A stretch of DNA of 64,000 nucleotides from G038396625 sp038396625 (lineage in GTDB: Bacteria; Bacillota; Clostridia; Peptostreptococcales; Thermotaleaceae), in the NCBI GenBank assembly GCA_038396625.1, contig CP121688.1, positions 124,001 to 188,000 on the forward strand. The letters are read 5' to 3'. Each line of letters starts with the position of its first letter. Position 1 is the first letter of the stretch. Shown here piece after piece: positions 25,858 through 34,631 of this stretch. A program made the translations under genes and the position numbers. Below the pieces are notes generated by a model. That model was not told where the DNA came from, did no database searches, and worked only from the letters and a program-made list of their open reading frames with translations.

Positions 25858-28584
25858 ATGGAAGAAAAAACGAGAAAACGTAAACTAGAAGAAATTCTAG
25901 CAGAGAAAGGATTAGCAATTAATTTTCAATCAGGTGGAAAAGCGCCAGAAGAAATCACAGATAGAGAAGTAAAAAAACAACCTACGAAAAGGGCAAATAG
26001 ATTGAGAGAGATCTATTATGACACCTTGTCCTCTGCAAACACTGAGTTTCCTTATTGGTACACGAGAAAATGGAATGAATTAGAAGGGGAAGTTACAGTA
26101 GTAAGAAGAGCCCAAGCATTAAAAGCTGCATTTTCGCATTTAACACCTGTTATTTTCCCAGGAGAGAAAATCGTGATGCAAAAGGCCAGTTATTATAGAG
26201 GTTCTTTCCCTATGCCATGGCTATCAGAAGGATTTTTTGTTGCAAAGGAAGATGAGCTTTATCAGGAAGCCCTTGATCGGGGAAGTGCAAGTGCTGATGA
26301 ATTAAGTAAATTTGGTACAGGTGGAGGAAATGTTACCGCAAGCTTTGGTAATGTCATTTCGATTGCAGGAAAATTTGGTATGAGAAAAGAAGAAATACCT
26401 GCATTAGTAAAATTGTCAAAAGAATGGGTGGGCAAATCTGTTGATGATGTAGGGCATAAATATGAGCAGATGGTTCCTGAATATAAGATGAAAGAAAATA
26501 TTATGCGTACATTAATTTGCATGTTTGATTCAGGTTTTACCCTTCCTCAAGGGCGGGAAGTCATCAACTATTATTATCCCCTACAATATGGATTTGATGG
26601 ATTGATTGAGATGGCCAATGAATGTAAGAACAAGGTTGCAGGACGGGCTGGTGGAGATGGCTTAATAGGTATGGATCGGTTATATTTTTATGAAGCCGTT
26701 AGATTGGTCATTGAAGGAATACAAAACTGGATTTTAAATTATGCAAAAGAAGCAAAAAGATTAGCGGATACAACAAAAGATTCAATTCAAAAAGAAGAAT
26801 ATGAAGAAATTGCTAGATGTTTAGAATGGATTGCCCATAAGCAACCTCGTACCTTTAGAGAAGCATTGCAGCTTACCTATATTATACATATTGCTTGTAT
26901 CAATGAAGATGCCATTTCTGGATTATCTCCGGGAAGATTAGGGCAGGTTCTTTATCCATGGTTTGAGCAGGATATGGAAGCAGGAAGAACGACAGAGGCG
27001 GAAGTTTTAGAACTTTTAGAGCTTCATAGGGTAAAAATGACTTGTATTGATTGCTTTGCTTCAATGGGGGTTGTAGGAGGCGTTTTATCTGGCAATACCT
27101 TTAATAATTTAAGTCTTGGTGGATTAACAAGTGATGGTCAATCCGCTACAAATAAATTGGAAATGCTTATCGTAGAAGCAGGGATTAGTTGTGCAACACC
27201 ACAGCCTACATTATCTGTTTTATATGATGAGAAATTACCAGAGGAATTTTTGTTAAAATGTATTGAATGTGATAAAACAGGTACAGGATATCCTGCTTGG
27301 ATGAATAATCGGGGTGGAATTGATTTTATTATGCAGCAATATGGAAAAGAAGGGATGACCCTTCCTGAAGCACGTGCCTTTGCAATTGGAGGCTGCCTAG
27401 AAACGTCACCATGTTGTTGGAAAGAACTAACATTAAATGGTAAGAAATATGAAATTCCTGGAGGCGCAGGGCAACCAACAAGCGTAGGGGTGCACTTTAT
27501 TGCCAATCCAAAGGTACTTGAACTAGTGCTAACAAATGGTAAAGATCATAGAACAGGCATACAAGTCTATCCACCTCACAATAAAAAGCTTGAAGATTAT
27601 GAAGAATTATGGGATACTTTCAAAGAGTATTATGAAATGACAGTGGATTGCTTAACGACTACCAATAATATCCAGCATGATATCTGGAGAAAGCATAATA
27701 TGGCTGTTTTCCAATCTATGCTCAAGCCAGACTGCCTAGATAAGGGACAGCATATAGGCAACTTAGGATACAGATACAATGCTACTTATAATGTTGAAAG
27801 CTGTGGTACCATTAATATGGTCAATTCCTTAGTAGCGCTTAAAAAATTGGTATATGATGATGAAAAATATACATTAAATGAAATGACAGATGCTTTGTTA
27901 AACAACTTTGGATTTAAAGCGGCAGATGAAATTGGAGAATATTCTTTGGCAGAGCAAGTAAAAGACGATACATCAGATCCTTATGATGACATTTATGGAG
28001 ATTGTTTACTTGCACCTAAATATGGAAATGATAATCCCTATGCAGACAGTATATTGCAGGAATATGAAAAATGGTTCTGCGAAATGTGCCGTAACTATGA
28101 ATCATTATATGCCAAACCTTTGTATGCATGTCAGATTTCTGTATCTACCCATGGTGCACAAGGAAGAGCAACCCTTGCAACACCAGATGGTCGTCTTCGC
28201 GGCACAACTTATGCAGATGGATCGATGTCAGCTTATCCTGGAACAGATAAGAACGGGCCCTATGCATTGTTTAACTCTGCTACCTGCTGGGATCATTCTC
28301 AATCTCAAAACTCTCAAATGAACTTAAAGGTGCACCCAAGTGCCATTAAAGGAGCGGAGGGTTCTAGAAAACTTCTAGGATTAACCCGTTCTTATATGAG
28401 GCAGGGTGGATACCACATTCAATACAACATCGTTGATTCTAAAGTATTAAAAGAAGCCCAGAAAAAACCTGAAGAATACAGGGATTTGATGGTAAGGGTT
28501 GCAGGTTTTACACAATACTGGTGTGAAATAGGGAAGCCAATTCAAGATGAAGTAGTTGCAAGAACTGAATATGAGGGGGTTTAA
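25858..28584 (+). CDS. hpdB: 4-hydroxyphenylacetate decarboxylase, large (glycyl radical) subunit
   Basis: 908-residue glycyl radical enzyme that decarboxylates 4-hydroxyphenylacetate to p-cresol in tyrosine fermentation. Thiyl Cys513 and Glu515 are in GGCLETS, Glu647 in YNVESCGT, and the radical Gly883 in RVAGFTQYW. All sit exactly ten positions after the Cys503/Glu505/Glu637/Gly873 numbering I recall for the clostridial enzyme, which is strong evidence for this subfamily rather than PFL, glycerol dehydratase or phenylacetate decarboxylase. Start after AAAGGGGGTCATAA. Four bases before hpdC. Confidence 0.95.
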   Translation: MEEKTRKRKLEEILAEKGLAINFQSGGKAPEEITDREVKKQPTKRANRLREIYYDTLSSANTEFPYWYTRKWNELEGEVTVVRRAQALKAAFSHLTPVIFPGEKIVMQKASYYRGSFPMPWLSEGFFVAKEDELYQEALDRGSASADELSKFGTGGGNVTASFGNVISIAGKFGMRKEEIPALVKLSKEWVGKSVDDVGHKYEQMVPEYKMKENIMRTLICMFDSGFTLPQGREVINYYYPLQYGFDGLIEMANECKNKVAGRAGGDGLIGMDRLYFYEAVRLVIEGIQNWILNYAKEAKRLADTTKDSIQKEEYEEIARCLEWIAHKQPRTFREALQLTYIIHIACINEDAISGLSPGRLGQVLYPWFEQDMEAGRTTEAEVLELLELHRVKMTCIDCFASMGVVGGVLSGNTFNNLSLGGLTSDGQSATNKLEMLIVEAGISCATPQPTLSVLYDEKLPEEFLLKCIECDKTGTGYPAWMNNRGGIDFIMQQYGKEGMTLPEARAFAIGGCLETSPCCWKELTLNGKKYEIPGGAGQPTSVGVHFIANPKVLELVLTNGKDHRTGIQVYPPHNKKLEDYEELWDTFKEYYEMTVDCLTTTNNIQHDIWRKHNMAVFQSMLKPDCLDKGQHIGNLGYRYNATYNVESCGTINMVNSLVALKKLVYDDEKYTLNEMTDALLNNFGFKAADEIGEYSLAEQVKDDTSDPYDDIYGDCLLAPKYGNDNPYADSILQEYEKWFCEMCRNYESLYAKPLYACQISVSTHGAQGRATLATPDGRLRGTTYADGSMSAYPGTDKNGPYALFNSATCWDHSQSQNSQMNLKVHPSAIKGAEGSRKLLGLTRSYMRQGGYHIQYNIVDSKVLKEAQKKPEEYRDLMVRVAGFTQYWCEIGKPIQDEVVARTEYEGV

Positions 28585-28587
28585 TCT

Positions 28588-28854
28588 ATGGATAAAAAAG
28601 TTTTAAAGCATAGTGATTGTGTGAATTTTGCACCTGTTGATGTAGCAAAGGGGATTTGCAGAGTATCAAACAATAGTGTATTCACAGATACGGACATTTG
28701 CCCAAACTATGAAGCAATCAAAAAATGCAGCAATTGTGCGCATTTTGTGAATCCGAGTCAAGAAAATATTGGAACTTGCTTAGGTCTTGAAAAAGAAGCT
28801 TGGGCGTATGGAGAACTCACTGCTATAACCTGTGAAGGATATAAGATGAAATAA
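28588..28854 (+). CDS. hpdC: 4-hydroxyphenylacetate decarboxylase, small Fe-S subunit
   Basis: 88 residues with one His and seven Cys set as two cluster sites: H8, C11, C24, C38 and C47, C50, C64, C82, matching the two [4Fe-4S] clusters of HpdC. The subunit is required for activity and oligomerisation of HpdB. Its presence separates this locus from phenylacetate and indoleacetate decarboxylases, which lack it. RBS GAGGGGG lies inside the hpdB 3' end. Confidence 0.95.
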   Translation: MDKKVLKHSDCVNFAPVDVAKGICRVSNNSVFTDTDICPNYEAIKKCSNCAHFVNPSQENIGTCLGLEKEAWAYGELTAITCEGYKMK

Positions 28855-28866
28855 ATGAAGGTGAAA

Positions 28867-28911
28867 AAGAGAAGGGGCTAAGCTATAGGTTTTCCCTTCT
28901 CTTCTATCATT
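28867..28911 (+). terminator. terminator-like hairpin after hpdC
   Basis: AGAGAAGGG pairs with CCCTTCTCT, followed by TCTATCATTTT. The poor T tract suggests partial termination, lowering expression of the carrier and activase relative to the structural genes. Confidence 0.55.
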
Positions 28912-28953
28912 TTAGTCAGGATTCGAACAAAAATTTCATGAGGAGGAGAAAAG

Positions 28954-30243
28954 ATGGATGAGAAAATGACCAATAAATTAGGATACAAAGTAGTTGCATC
29001 TTCATTTATGGCGGTCTTTGTATTGTTTGGATATCGATCTACATTTTCAGTACTTTTAGGACCGATGAAGGAAGATTTAGGCTGGAGTGTGTCTGCTTTA
29101 TCTACGGGATACTCAATGATGATGATTGTTTATGCAATTACAGCTTTTTTTAGTGGATTGATTATTGACAAATGGGGAACGAAGCCTTGTTATGCATTGG
29201 GAGCTGTAGGCACGGCATTAGGATTTTTGATTACCAGCAGAGCCCATACCTATTTACAATATTTACTTCCCTATGCGATATTTGCAGGAATTGGTACGGG
29301 AATGCTTTGGGTTACTTCCACCGTATCTGTTCGTAAATGGTATGTGGGGAAATCCTATGCGACCATGTGGGGAATTGCTTTTGCAGGGGCACCACTGGCA
29401 CAAGTTGTTTTAAGTTTAGGACTTAAAAAAGCTTTGGTGACATTAGACTGGCGTATTGCCATGAGAGGTTTAGCTGTTGTTGTATTTGTAGCATTGATTC
29501 TTGCATCCTTACTGGCAAAGAGAAGTCCAGAACATTATGGTATGACTGCTGTGGGAGAGAACCCAGCAGCGAAAAAAGAGCAAGGATCTGAATATGTTTG
29601 GGAATTAAAAGAAGCTTTTAGCAAATTTCCTATATGGGGAACCATCATATGCTTTTGTACTTGTGTTGTTTCAGAGTTTTTGGTCTGGACGCAAATTGTT
29701 AATTTCTGGACACAAGATATTCAATTGTCTTTAGATACAGCAACGTATTTATACGTAATTATAGGGGTTTCAGGGTTATTTACCATGCCTCTTTTAGGGA
29801 TTGTTGCAGATAAGATCGTAGGAAAAGTGGGAAATGAAATAAAGGGAAGAAAAATCATGCTGCTCATTGCTCCTTTGTGTGGAATCGCTGCTGTATTGAG
29901 TTTGCTATTAACAGGAAAATCCATCCTATTTGCAGTGATCGCTTGTATATTGTTTGCATGCTATTGGGCGATTGAACCAGGTGGGGCTGCAGGCTATGCA
30001 GGTGCCATTTATGGAAGAAAAACCATAGGAAAAATATGGGGATTTGCAACCTTAATCATTATGGGCATTGGACCAGCCTTAGGCAGTTTTATGGGTGGAT
30101 ATTTATTTGATGTATCTGGAAATTATAAAAATGCTTTATTATTTGCAGCAGGGTCCTTTGTGGTTTCTGCAGCATGCGCAATGATATTACCATTGACTGT
30201 AGAACCTTCGACAGGAAAGGATATCAGCAGGGAAAATCTTTAA
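28954..30243 (+). CDS. MFS transporter of the hpd locus
   Basis: 429 residues, twelve predicted helices, oxalate/formate-antiporter-like MFS family (SALSTGYSMMMIVYAITAFFSGLIIDKWGTK loop region, EPGGAAGYAGAIYGRK). Inserted between hpdC and the activase gene, so it probably imports the aryl acetate or exports its product. Start fixed by GAGGAGGAG. Substrate unproven. Confidence 0.88.
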   Translation: MDEKMTNKLGYKVVASSFMAVFVLFGYRSTFSVLLGPMKEDLGWSVSALSTGYSMMMIVYAITAFFSGLIIDKWGTKPCYALGAVGTALGFLITSRAHTYLQYLLPYAIFAGIGTGMLWVTSTVSVRKWYVGKSYATMWGIAFAGAPLAQVVLSLGLKKALVTLDWRIAMRGLAVVVFVALILASLLAKRSPEHYGMTAVGENPAAKKEQGSEYVWELKEAFSKFPIWGTIICFCTCVVSEFLVWTQIVNFWTQDIQLSLDTATYLYVIIGVSGLFTMPLLGIVADKIVGKVGNEIKGRKIMLLIAPLCGIAAVLSLLLTGKSILFAVIACILFACYWAIEPGGAAGYAGAIYGRKTIGKIWGFATLIIMGIGPALGSFMGGYLFDVSGNYKNALLFAAGSFVVSAACAMILPLTVEPSTGKDISRENL

Positions 30244-30253
30244 AGAAAAGTGG

Positions 30254-31222
30254 GTGAAGGAAAGGGTGGAAGCATTAAAAGGATTGATTTTTGACATACA
30301 AGGGTTTTCTGTCCATGATGGGCCAGGTTCTAGAACATTGTTTTTTTTAAGCGGTTGCCCCTTGCGTTGTGAATGGTGTGCTAATCCAGAAGGACTAGAA
30401 TTAAGACAAAGAATTTTATTTAGTCCTCAAAAATGTAAACATGAAAAAAATGATTGTATTCGATGTATAGAAGCTTGTCCTAATAAGGCGATAAAATTAA
30501 CACAGGATCAAGAAATACCACTTACAATAGAGCATGCTATATGCAAGGATTGCCAAGTTCATGCATGTACAGAAGCTTGCTATAACGAAGCAATAAGATT
30601 GTCAGGCAAATGGATGGCGGTATCCGAATTAATAAAAGTCACAAAAAGAGATCGTACCTACTGGGAAGGAAAAGAAGGTGGGGGTGTAACTTTTAGTGGA
30701 GGAGAGCCCTTTTTTCAGAAGGAGTTCTTACGAGAAGCATTAAAAAAATGTAAAGAGGTATATATTCATACAGCTATTGAGACAACCGCGTATGTGCCTA
30801 CAGAAGATTTTTTGGAAGTCATGGGATATGTGGATTTTGCTTTTATTGACCTAAAGCATATGAATAAGGAAAAACATATAGAAAAAACAGGGATAGATAA
30901 TACTTTGATTCTTGAAAATATTAAAGCTTTGGCAAAATCAGATTGGAAAGGCAGGGTCATTCTTCGCATGCCCGTCATCGAAGATTATAATGATGGAGAT
31001 AAGAATATCATAGAGATGGCAGCATTTATGAATGACGTTGGTTTGTTTGAAGTGAATATTTTACCTTTTCATCGTATGGGCGATTCAAAATGGAAACAAT
31101 TAGGAAAAGTTTATAAATATAAAGATTATGAACCTACATCTATAGAGAAATTAGAACATATCCAAGATCTATTCTTAGATCAGAAGATTGCTTGCTATGT
31201 AGGTTCCGAAGTTTTTTATTAA
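30254..31222 (+). CDS. hpdA: 4-hydroxyphenylacetate decarboxylase activating enzyme
   Basis: 322-residue radical SAM glycyl-radical activase. CPLRCEWC gives C35, C39, C42 for the SAM-binding cluster; a following ferredoxin-like insert (CIRCIEACPNKAI and CKDCQVHACTEACYNEAI) would hold auxiliary clusters; GGGVTFSGGEP is the SAM-binding GGE motif. It abstracts H from HpdB Gly883. GTG 30254 is used as start; GTG 30266 is possible because no good RBS decides. Eleven bases after the MFS gene. Confidence 0.93.
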   Translation: MKERVEALKGLIFDIQGFSVHDGPGSRTLFFLSGCPLRCEWCANPEGLELRQRILFSPQKCKHEKNDCIRCIEACPNKAIKLTQDQEIPLTIEHAICKDCQVHACTEACYNEAIRLSGKWMAVSELIKVTKRDRTYWEGKEGGGVTFSGGEPFFQKEFLREALKKCKEVYIHTAIETTAYVPTEDFLEVMGYVDFAFIDLKHMNKEKHIEKTGIDNTLILENIKALAKSDWKGRVILRMPVIEDYNDGDKNIIEMAAFMNDVGLFEVNILPFHRMGDSKWKQLGKVYKYKDYEPTSIEKLEHIQDLFLDQKIACYVGSEVFY

Positions 31223-31263
31223 AGCAAAAGATTTTAACTTTATAAATAAGAAACAATTCATTT

Positions 31264-31495
31264 ATGCAGTATAAAATACTATCAAGGCTTGATGTAGGAA
31301 ATATTAGAGTAGAATTCGAAAGTAGCTACGAGCCTACAGGACCTTTTGGAGCAAAATCCCTTGGAGAGGTTGTTATCAATACATCATTACCCGCAATTGC
31401 TCATGCCATATACAATGGCTAGCGAGGTTAATATTCGAACTCTTCTTATGACTGGTGAAAAAACACTGATGGGAAGAATGAAAAGTAAAAACTAA
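31264..31495 (+). pseudogene. xanthine dehydrogenase family molybdenum subunit, C-terminal remnant
   Basis: A 52-codon frame from ATG 31264 contains LDVGNIRVEF, YEPTGPFGAKSLGE and LPAIAHAIYNG, the well-conserved C-terminal blocks of xanthine-dehydrogenase-type molybdopterin subunits (EPTGPFGAKGVGE-like). It stops at TAG ~31420, and homology resumes in another frame as VNIRTLLMTGEKTL to TAA 31495. Only the last ~75 residues of a ~750-residue protein remain, with a frameshift. Relic of a lost purine-type hydroxylase. Confidence 0.7.
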
Positions 31496-31618
31496 TCGTA
31501 TGTTATTAGCTGTAGATAATCGTAATAGATTTTTAAGATAGAAATGAAAGGTTTTATTTTAAAATTGAGATTTGTAATATTAATGATAAACAATGATTTA
31601 TGTTGAATTTGATTTTTA

Positions 31619-31670
31619 GCCTAAGAGAGCAAACTGTAGAAAATTGCTTTCTTAGGCTTTTATAATTTTT
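31619..31670 (+). terminator. terminator hairpin of a repeated type
   Basis: GCCTAAGAGAGCAA (31619-31632) pairs with TTGCTTTCTTAGGC (31644-31657), then TTTTATAATTTTT. A closely similar hairpin with the same ATTTTTAGCCTAAGA lead-in is at 49037. Confidence 0.75.
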
Positions 31671-31681
31671 AAAAAGGTTAT

Positions 31682-31819
31682 GATCATGTTCGTCAAAAAA
31701 TAACGAAAATAGAATTAAATAAAATAATTAATGAGTAAAAAGATACACATGCCATAAAAGTATTATGTAAGATATTAAATCTAAAAGCGCTTTTTATAGA
31801 TTTCCTTAATTTTGGATAA
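31682..31819 (+). pseudogene. possible XRE-type regulator remnant
   Basis: The frame reads VRQKITKIELNKI, a stop (TAA 31736-31738), then THAIKVLCKILNLKALF to TAA 31819, resembling the end of an XRE helix-turn-helix (KISKIERG...AIKLCKALNL). Short and interrupted, so only a suggestion. Confidence 0.3.
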
Positions 31820-31849
31820 ATTATATTATAACTTTTACTTTATTAACTG

Positions 31850-32122
31850 CAATTAGGAGGTTTTATTAAAATAAGTATATTATTGTTGGATGTCAATAGA
31901 GGAATTACCAAAATTTTTGGATATATTGATTATAGATTCATAGTAACACCTGTTGCTTTACTTGCATGTAATTTATCTTATTTTGAATTTGACAGTATCA
32001 TGCATTATGACCAATTTAATAAGATTATATATCCATAGTATTCTCTTCCCTTTCAAGTGATATTACCGATTGTTATCCTTGTTGCTGCTGAAATAAAGAA
32101 GAAACGATTGGCCAATAATTGA
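31850..32122 (+). pseudogene. GerKB/GerAB-type spore germination permease, C-terminal remnant
   Basis: Frame 31853 reads GGFIKISILLLDVNRGITKIFG, then YRFIVTPVALLACNLSYF, KIIYP, an in-frame TAG (~32037), YSLPFQVILPIVILVAAEIKKKR and TGA 32122. These are the last helices of endospore-germination permeases (amino-acid-permease-like GerAB/GerKB). The N-terminal three quarters are absent and there is one nonsense codon, so it is a dead fragment. It implies a spore-forming ancestor. From 32122 to 32262 I see nothing further. Confidence 0.65.
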
Positions 32123-32262
32123 AATGCATGCTATATAAATACAATTGTAATTTTAGATATCTAAAGTTAATCAACGCAAAGAATGACTTAAAACTATTTT
32201 TTTACCTATGCGAAAGACAAGTGGGGACAGGACTGGGCTATGAGTGTCAATAGAATACTAAA

Positions 32263-34170
32263 CTAAAAAATCCTATATTTCTTTATCTTTTTATAGATAG
32301 TGCTTCTATCTACCTGAAGTATCTTTGAAGCTTTTGATATGTTTCCGTTGCATTTTTTCAGACATTCCTTTATTGCTATTCTCTCCCATTCAGCTAGTGA
32401 ATGCATATTGTACTCAAATTGGCTGGGAATAGATAATGCATCTGAAGCCTTGGATTTTTGTTTGTAAAAATCTATTGGCAGTTTTCCATGTAAAACGAGG
32501 TTTTCCATTCTATTTTCAAGTTCTCGAATATTTCCTGGCCAATCGTAGTTTATAAGTACTTCATAGTCATCTTTGCTGATTTTGGGGATATTCATACCAA
32601 GCCGCTCAGCCTTTTTCTTTAGAAAATGATCAATGAGTATTTTTATATCTTCTCGTCTCTTTCTTAATGGTGGCAGGTATATAGGTATCACATTCAGCCT
32701 GTAGTAAAGATCCATCCTGAAATTACCTTTATGGATCTCTTCAAGGAGGTTTTTATTGGTTGCTGCAACGACACGCACATTTATAGGGATTTTTCTTGTG
32801 CCTCCAACTCTCGTTATATACCTCTCTTCAAGGACTCTTAGCAGGTTTACTTGCATATCCATTGGCATTTCGCCTATTTCATCTAGAAATATCGTCCCAT
32901 TGTTTGCAAGTTCAAATTTACCAGGCATGCCACCTTTTCTTGCCCCTGTAAAGGCACCCTCCTCATATCCAAAAAGTTCACTTTCTATGAGATTTTTAGG
33001 AATACTTCCGCAGTTTACGTCTATGAAGGGATGATTTCGTCTGTCACTGTTGTTATGGATTGATTGTGCAAATATCTCTTTCCCTGTACCACTTTCTCCC
33101 TGGATTAACACGGTGGAGGGAGTGTTTGATATCACCTTAGAATATTCAACGACTTCTCGTATGGTTGAACTTTTTCCTATGATGTCATCAAAGGTATAGT
33201 ACGCGTTTTTGCCAGAATATTTACTTACAAGATTGTATACATTCTGTATATCTTTGAGCATTACGACGATACCAAATAGGTTTTGGATAGGGTCCTTTAT
33301 GGGATATGCGGTAAGATGGAATCGCTTCCTTTTATTATTTTTGATAGATATGAATTCCTCATCACTGTATTCCCCTTCCTTTTGTAGGGAAAGCAATATC
33401 TCCTTCCAGTTATCTATTAGGTTTTCGGTATTTGTTCCAATCATATTGTTCATATTCATGCCAAATATATCTAAGGCTTTATTGTTTACAGATTTTATTT
33501 TATTGTATTCATTTATTGATAAAACGCCGTAGTCTATGGAGTTTATTATAGTATTACAATACTGATAAATCTCAAATACCTCATTCTGTGCTTGCTCTGT
33601 CCTTAACTGATTCTCTATGGCATTTGAAGCTGCAACCACAAGGCCCAGCGTGTGGGGATGCACGAAATGATGAAAGCCAGTTAGGTTAATACAGCCTATT
33701 CCGTTCCCGTTCAGATCATATATAGGACATGATGAACATGTCCAAACATGATAGATATCAATAAAATGTTGTCTTTCAGCTAGCTGTATCGGACAATTCT
33801 CATATAAGGCTGTTCCTATAGCATTTGTTCCACAGCTTTTTTCGCTCATATCTGTTCCCACAACCATACCCATATTTGCTGCATATTCGATTACTTCTTC
33901 ATCTCCTGTTACTGTCAATATATAACCGTGTTTATCTGTCAGATGTATCATAAATCCCGAACCCTTAAGAAATTCATATAACAAATTGATAAAAGGCATT
34001 GCGATTTCAATGAGGCTGCGGCTCTCAGATAATACAGAATCTAGCTTTTTACCATGTAATATTTCTGCTACACTTTCCATGTGCGTATTTATGTTCATGT
34101 TACGACAGCGTTCGTGGGACGCTTTTATAATGTTATCAAAATTTATTTCTGAGAGACTATCAATCTTCAT
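32263..34170 (-). CDS. sigma-54-dependent activator (AcoR-like), probable regulator of the adjacent alcohol dehydrogenase
   Basis: 635 residues: an N-terminal GAF-like sensing region (SCGTNAIGTAL, Cys pair in WTCSSCPIYD), a PAS domain (~residues 205-310), the AAA+ domain with Walker A GESGTGKE, the sigma-54 contact loop GAFTGA and Walker B TIFLDEIGEMP, and a Fis-type DNA-binding helix-turn-helix at the end (GNISKASKILQVDRSTIYKKI). It should activate the -24/-12 promoter at 34531 in response to a small ligand, perhaps an alcohol or ketone. Divergent from its presumed target. Confidence 0.93.
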   Translation of the reverse strand: MKIDSLSEINFDNIIKASHERCRNMNINTHMESVAEILHGKKLDSVLSESRSLIEIAMPFINLLYEFLKGSGFMIHLTDKHGYILTVTGDEEVIEYAANMGMVVGTDMSEKSCGTNAIGTALYENCPIQLAERQHFIDIYHVWTCSSCPIYDLNGNGIGCINLTGFHHFVHPHTLGLVVAASNAIENQLRTEQAQNEVFEIYQYCNTIINSIDYGVLSINEYNKIKSVNNKALDIFGMNMNNMIGTNTENLIDNWKEILLSLQKEGEYSDEEFISIKNNKRKRFHLTAYPIKDPIQNLFGIVVMLKDIQNVYNLVSKYSGKNAYYTFDDIIGKSSTIREVVEYSKVISNTPSTVLIQGESGTGKEIFAQSIHNNSDRRNHPFIDVNCGSIPKNLIESELFGYEEGAFTGARKGGMPGKFELANNGTIFLDEIGEMPMDMQVNLLRVLEERYITRVGGTRKIPINVRVVAATNKNLLEEIHKGNFRMDLYYRLNVIPIYLPPLRKRREDIKILIDHFLKKKAERLGMNIPKISKDDYEVLINYDWPGNIRELENRMENLVLHGKLPIDFYKQKSKASDALSIPSQFEYNMHSLAEWERIAIKECLKKCNGNISKASKILQVDRSTIYKKIKKYRIF

Positions 34171-34462
34171 TGTACAGATTCTCCTTTATAGAAATGGTTA
34201 AAAACAGATCTAACTCTATTATAAATTATCATTAAAATATTCACAAATGTTCTAAAAAAGAAAAACAAAATGAAGCAAATAGCATTTAATACACGTAACC
34301 CAGTGGGGTATATGCATTATGAATGTTAGGTTATTTGCAATGTTTTCGAAAAAAATTTTAATATCTCACTAATATTTCCGTGAAATAGGTTGGATGTTTT
34401 TAAAAAAATGATGAAAATACCAACGATATGTAGAGAAAAACAACAGTATATTTATGAAAACA

Positions 34463-34479
34463 TGTAGAAATTTACTACA
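34463..34479 (+). promoter_or_regulatory. candidate upstream activator sequence
   Basis: TGTAG-AAATTTA-CTACA inverted repeat, 52 bases upstream of the -24 element, as expected for an enhancer-binding-protein site. The rest of the 461-base divergent region is A/T-rich with no gene. Confidence 0.5.
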
Positions 34480-34530
34480 AACCCCAATGCCAAGGGGCGG
34501 AAATTGTTAAAATAGTATCATTCCCGCTGA

Positions 34531-34547
34531 TGGCACAGTTATTGCTT
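34531..34547 (+). promoter_or_regulatory. sigma-54 (-24/-12) promoter
   Basis: TGGCAC-agtta-TTGCTT, a near-perfect match to TGGCAC-N5-TTGCW with the essential GG and GC exactly spaced. About 85 bases before the alcohol dehydrogenase start. Confidence 0.9.
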
Positions 34548-34631
34548 AGTTATTAAGCATGTTACCATAGATACTATTTTATTTTATGAATGATTGCGTA
34601 TCTAACACAAAAAACGAGGAGGTAATAAATC

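Noticed and set aside
25858..28584. pyruvate formate-lyase or glycerol/choline lyase identity
   Set aside because: The HpdC partner, the CLE/E647 spacing and the activase context point to 4-hydroxyphenylacetate decarboxylase.
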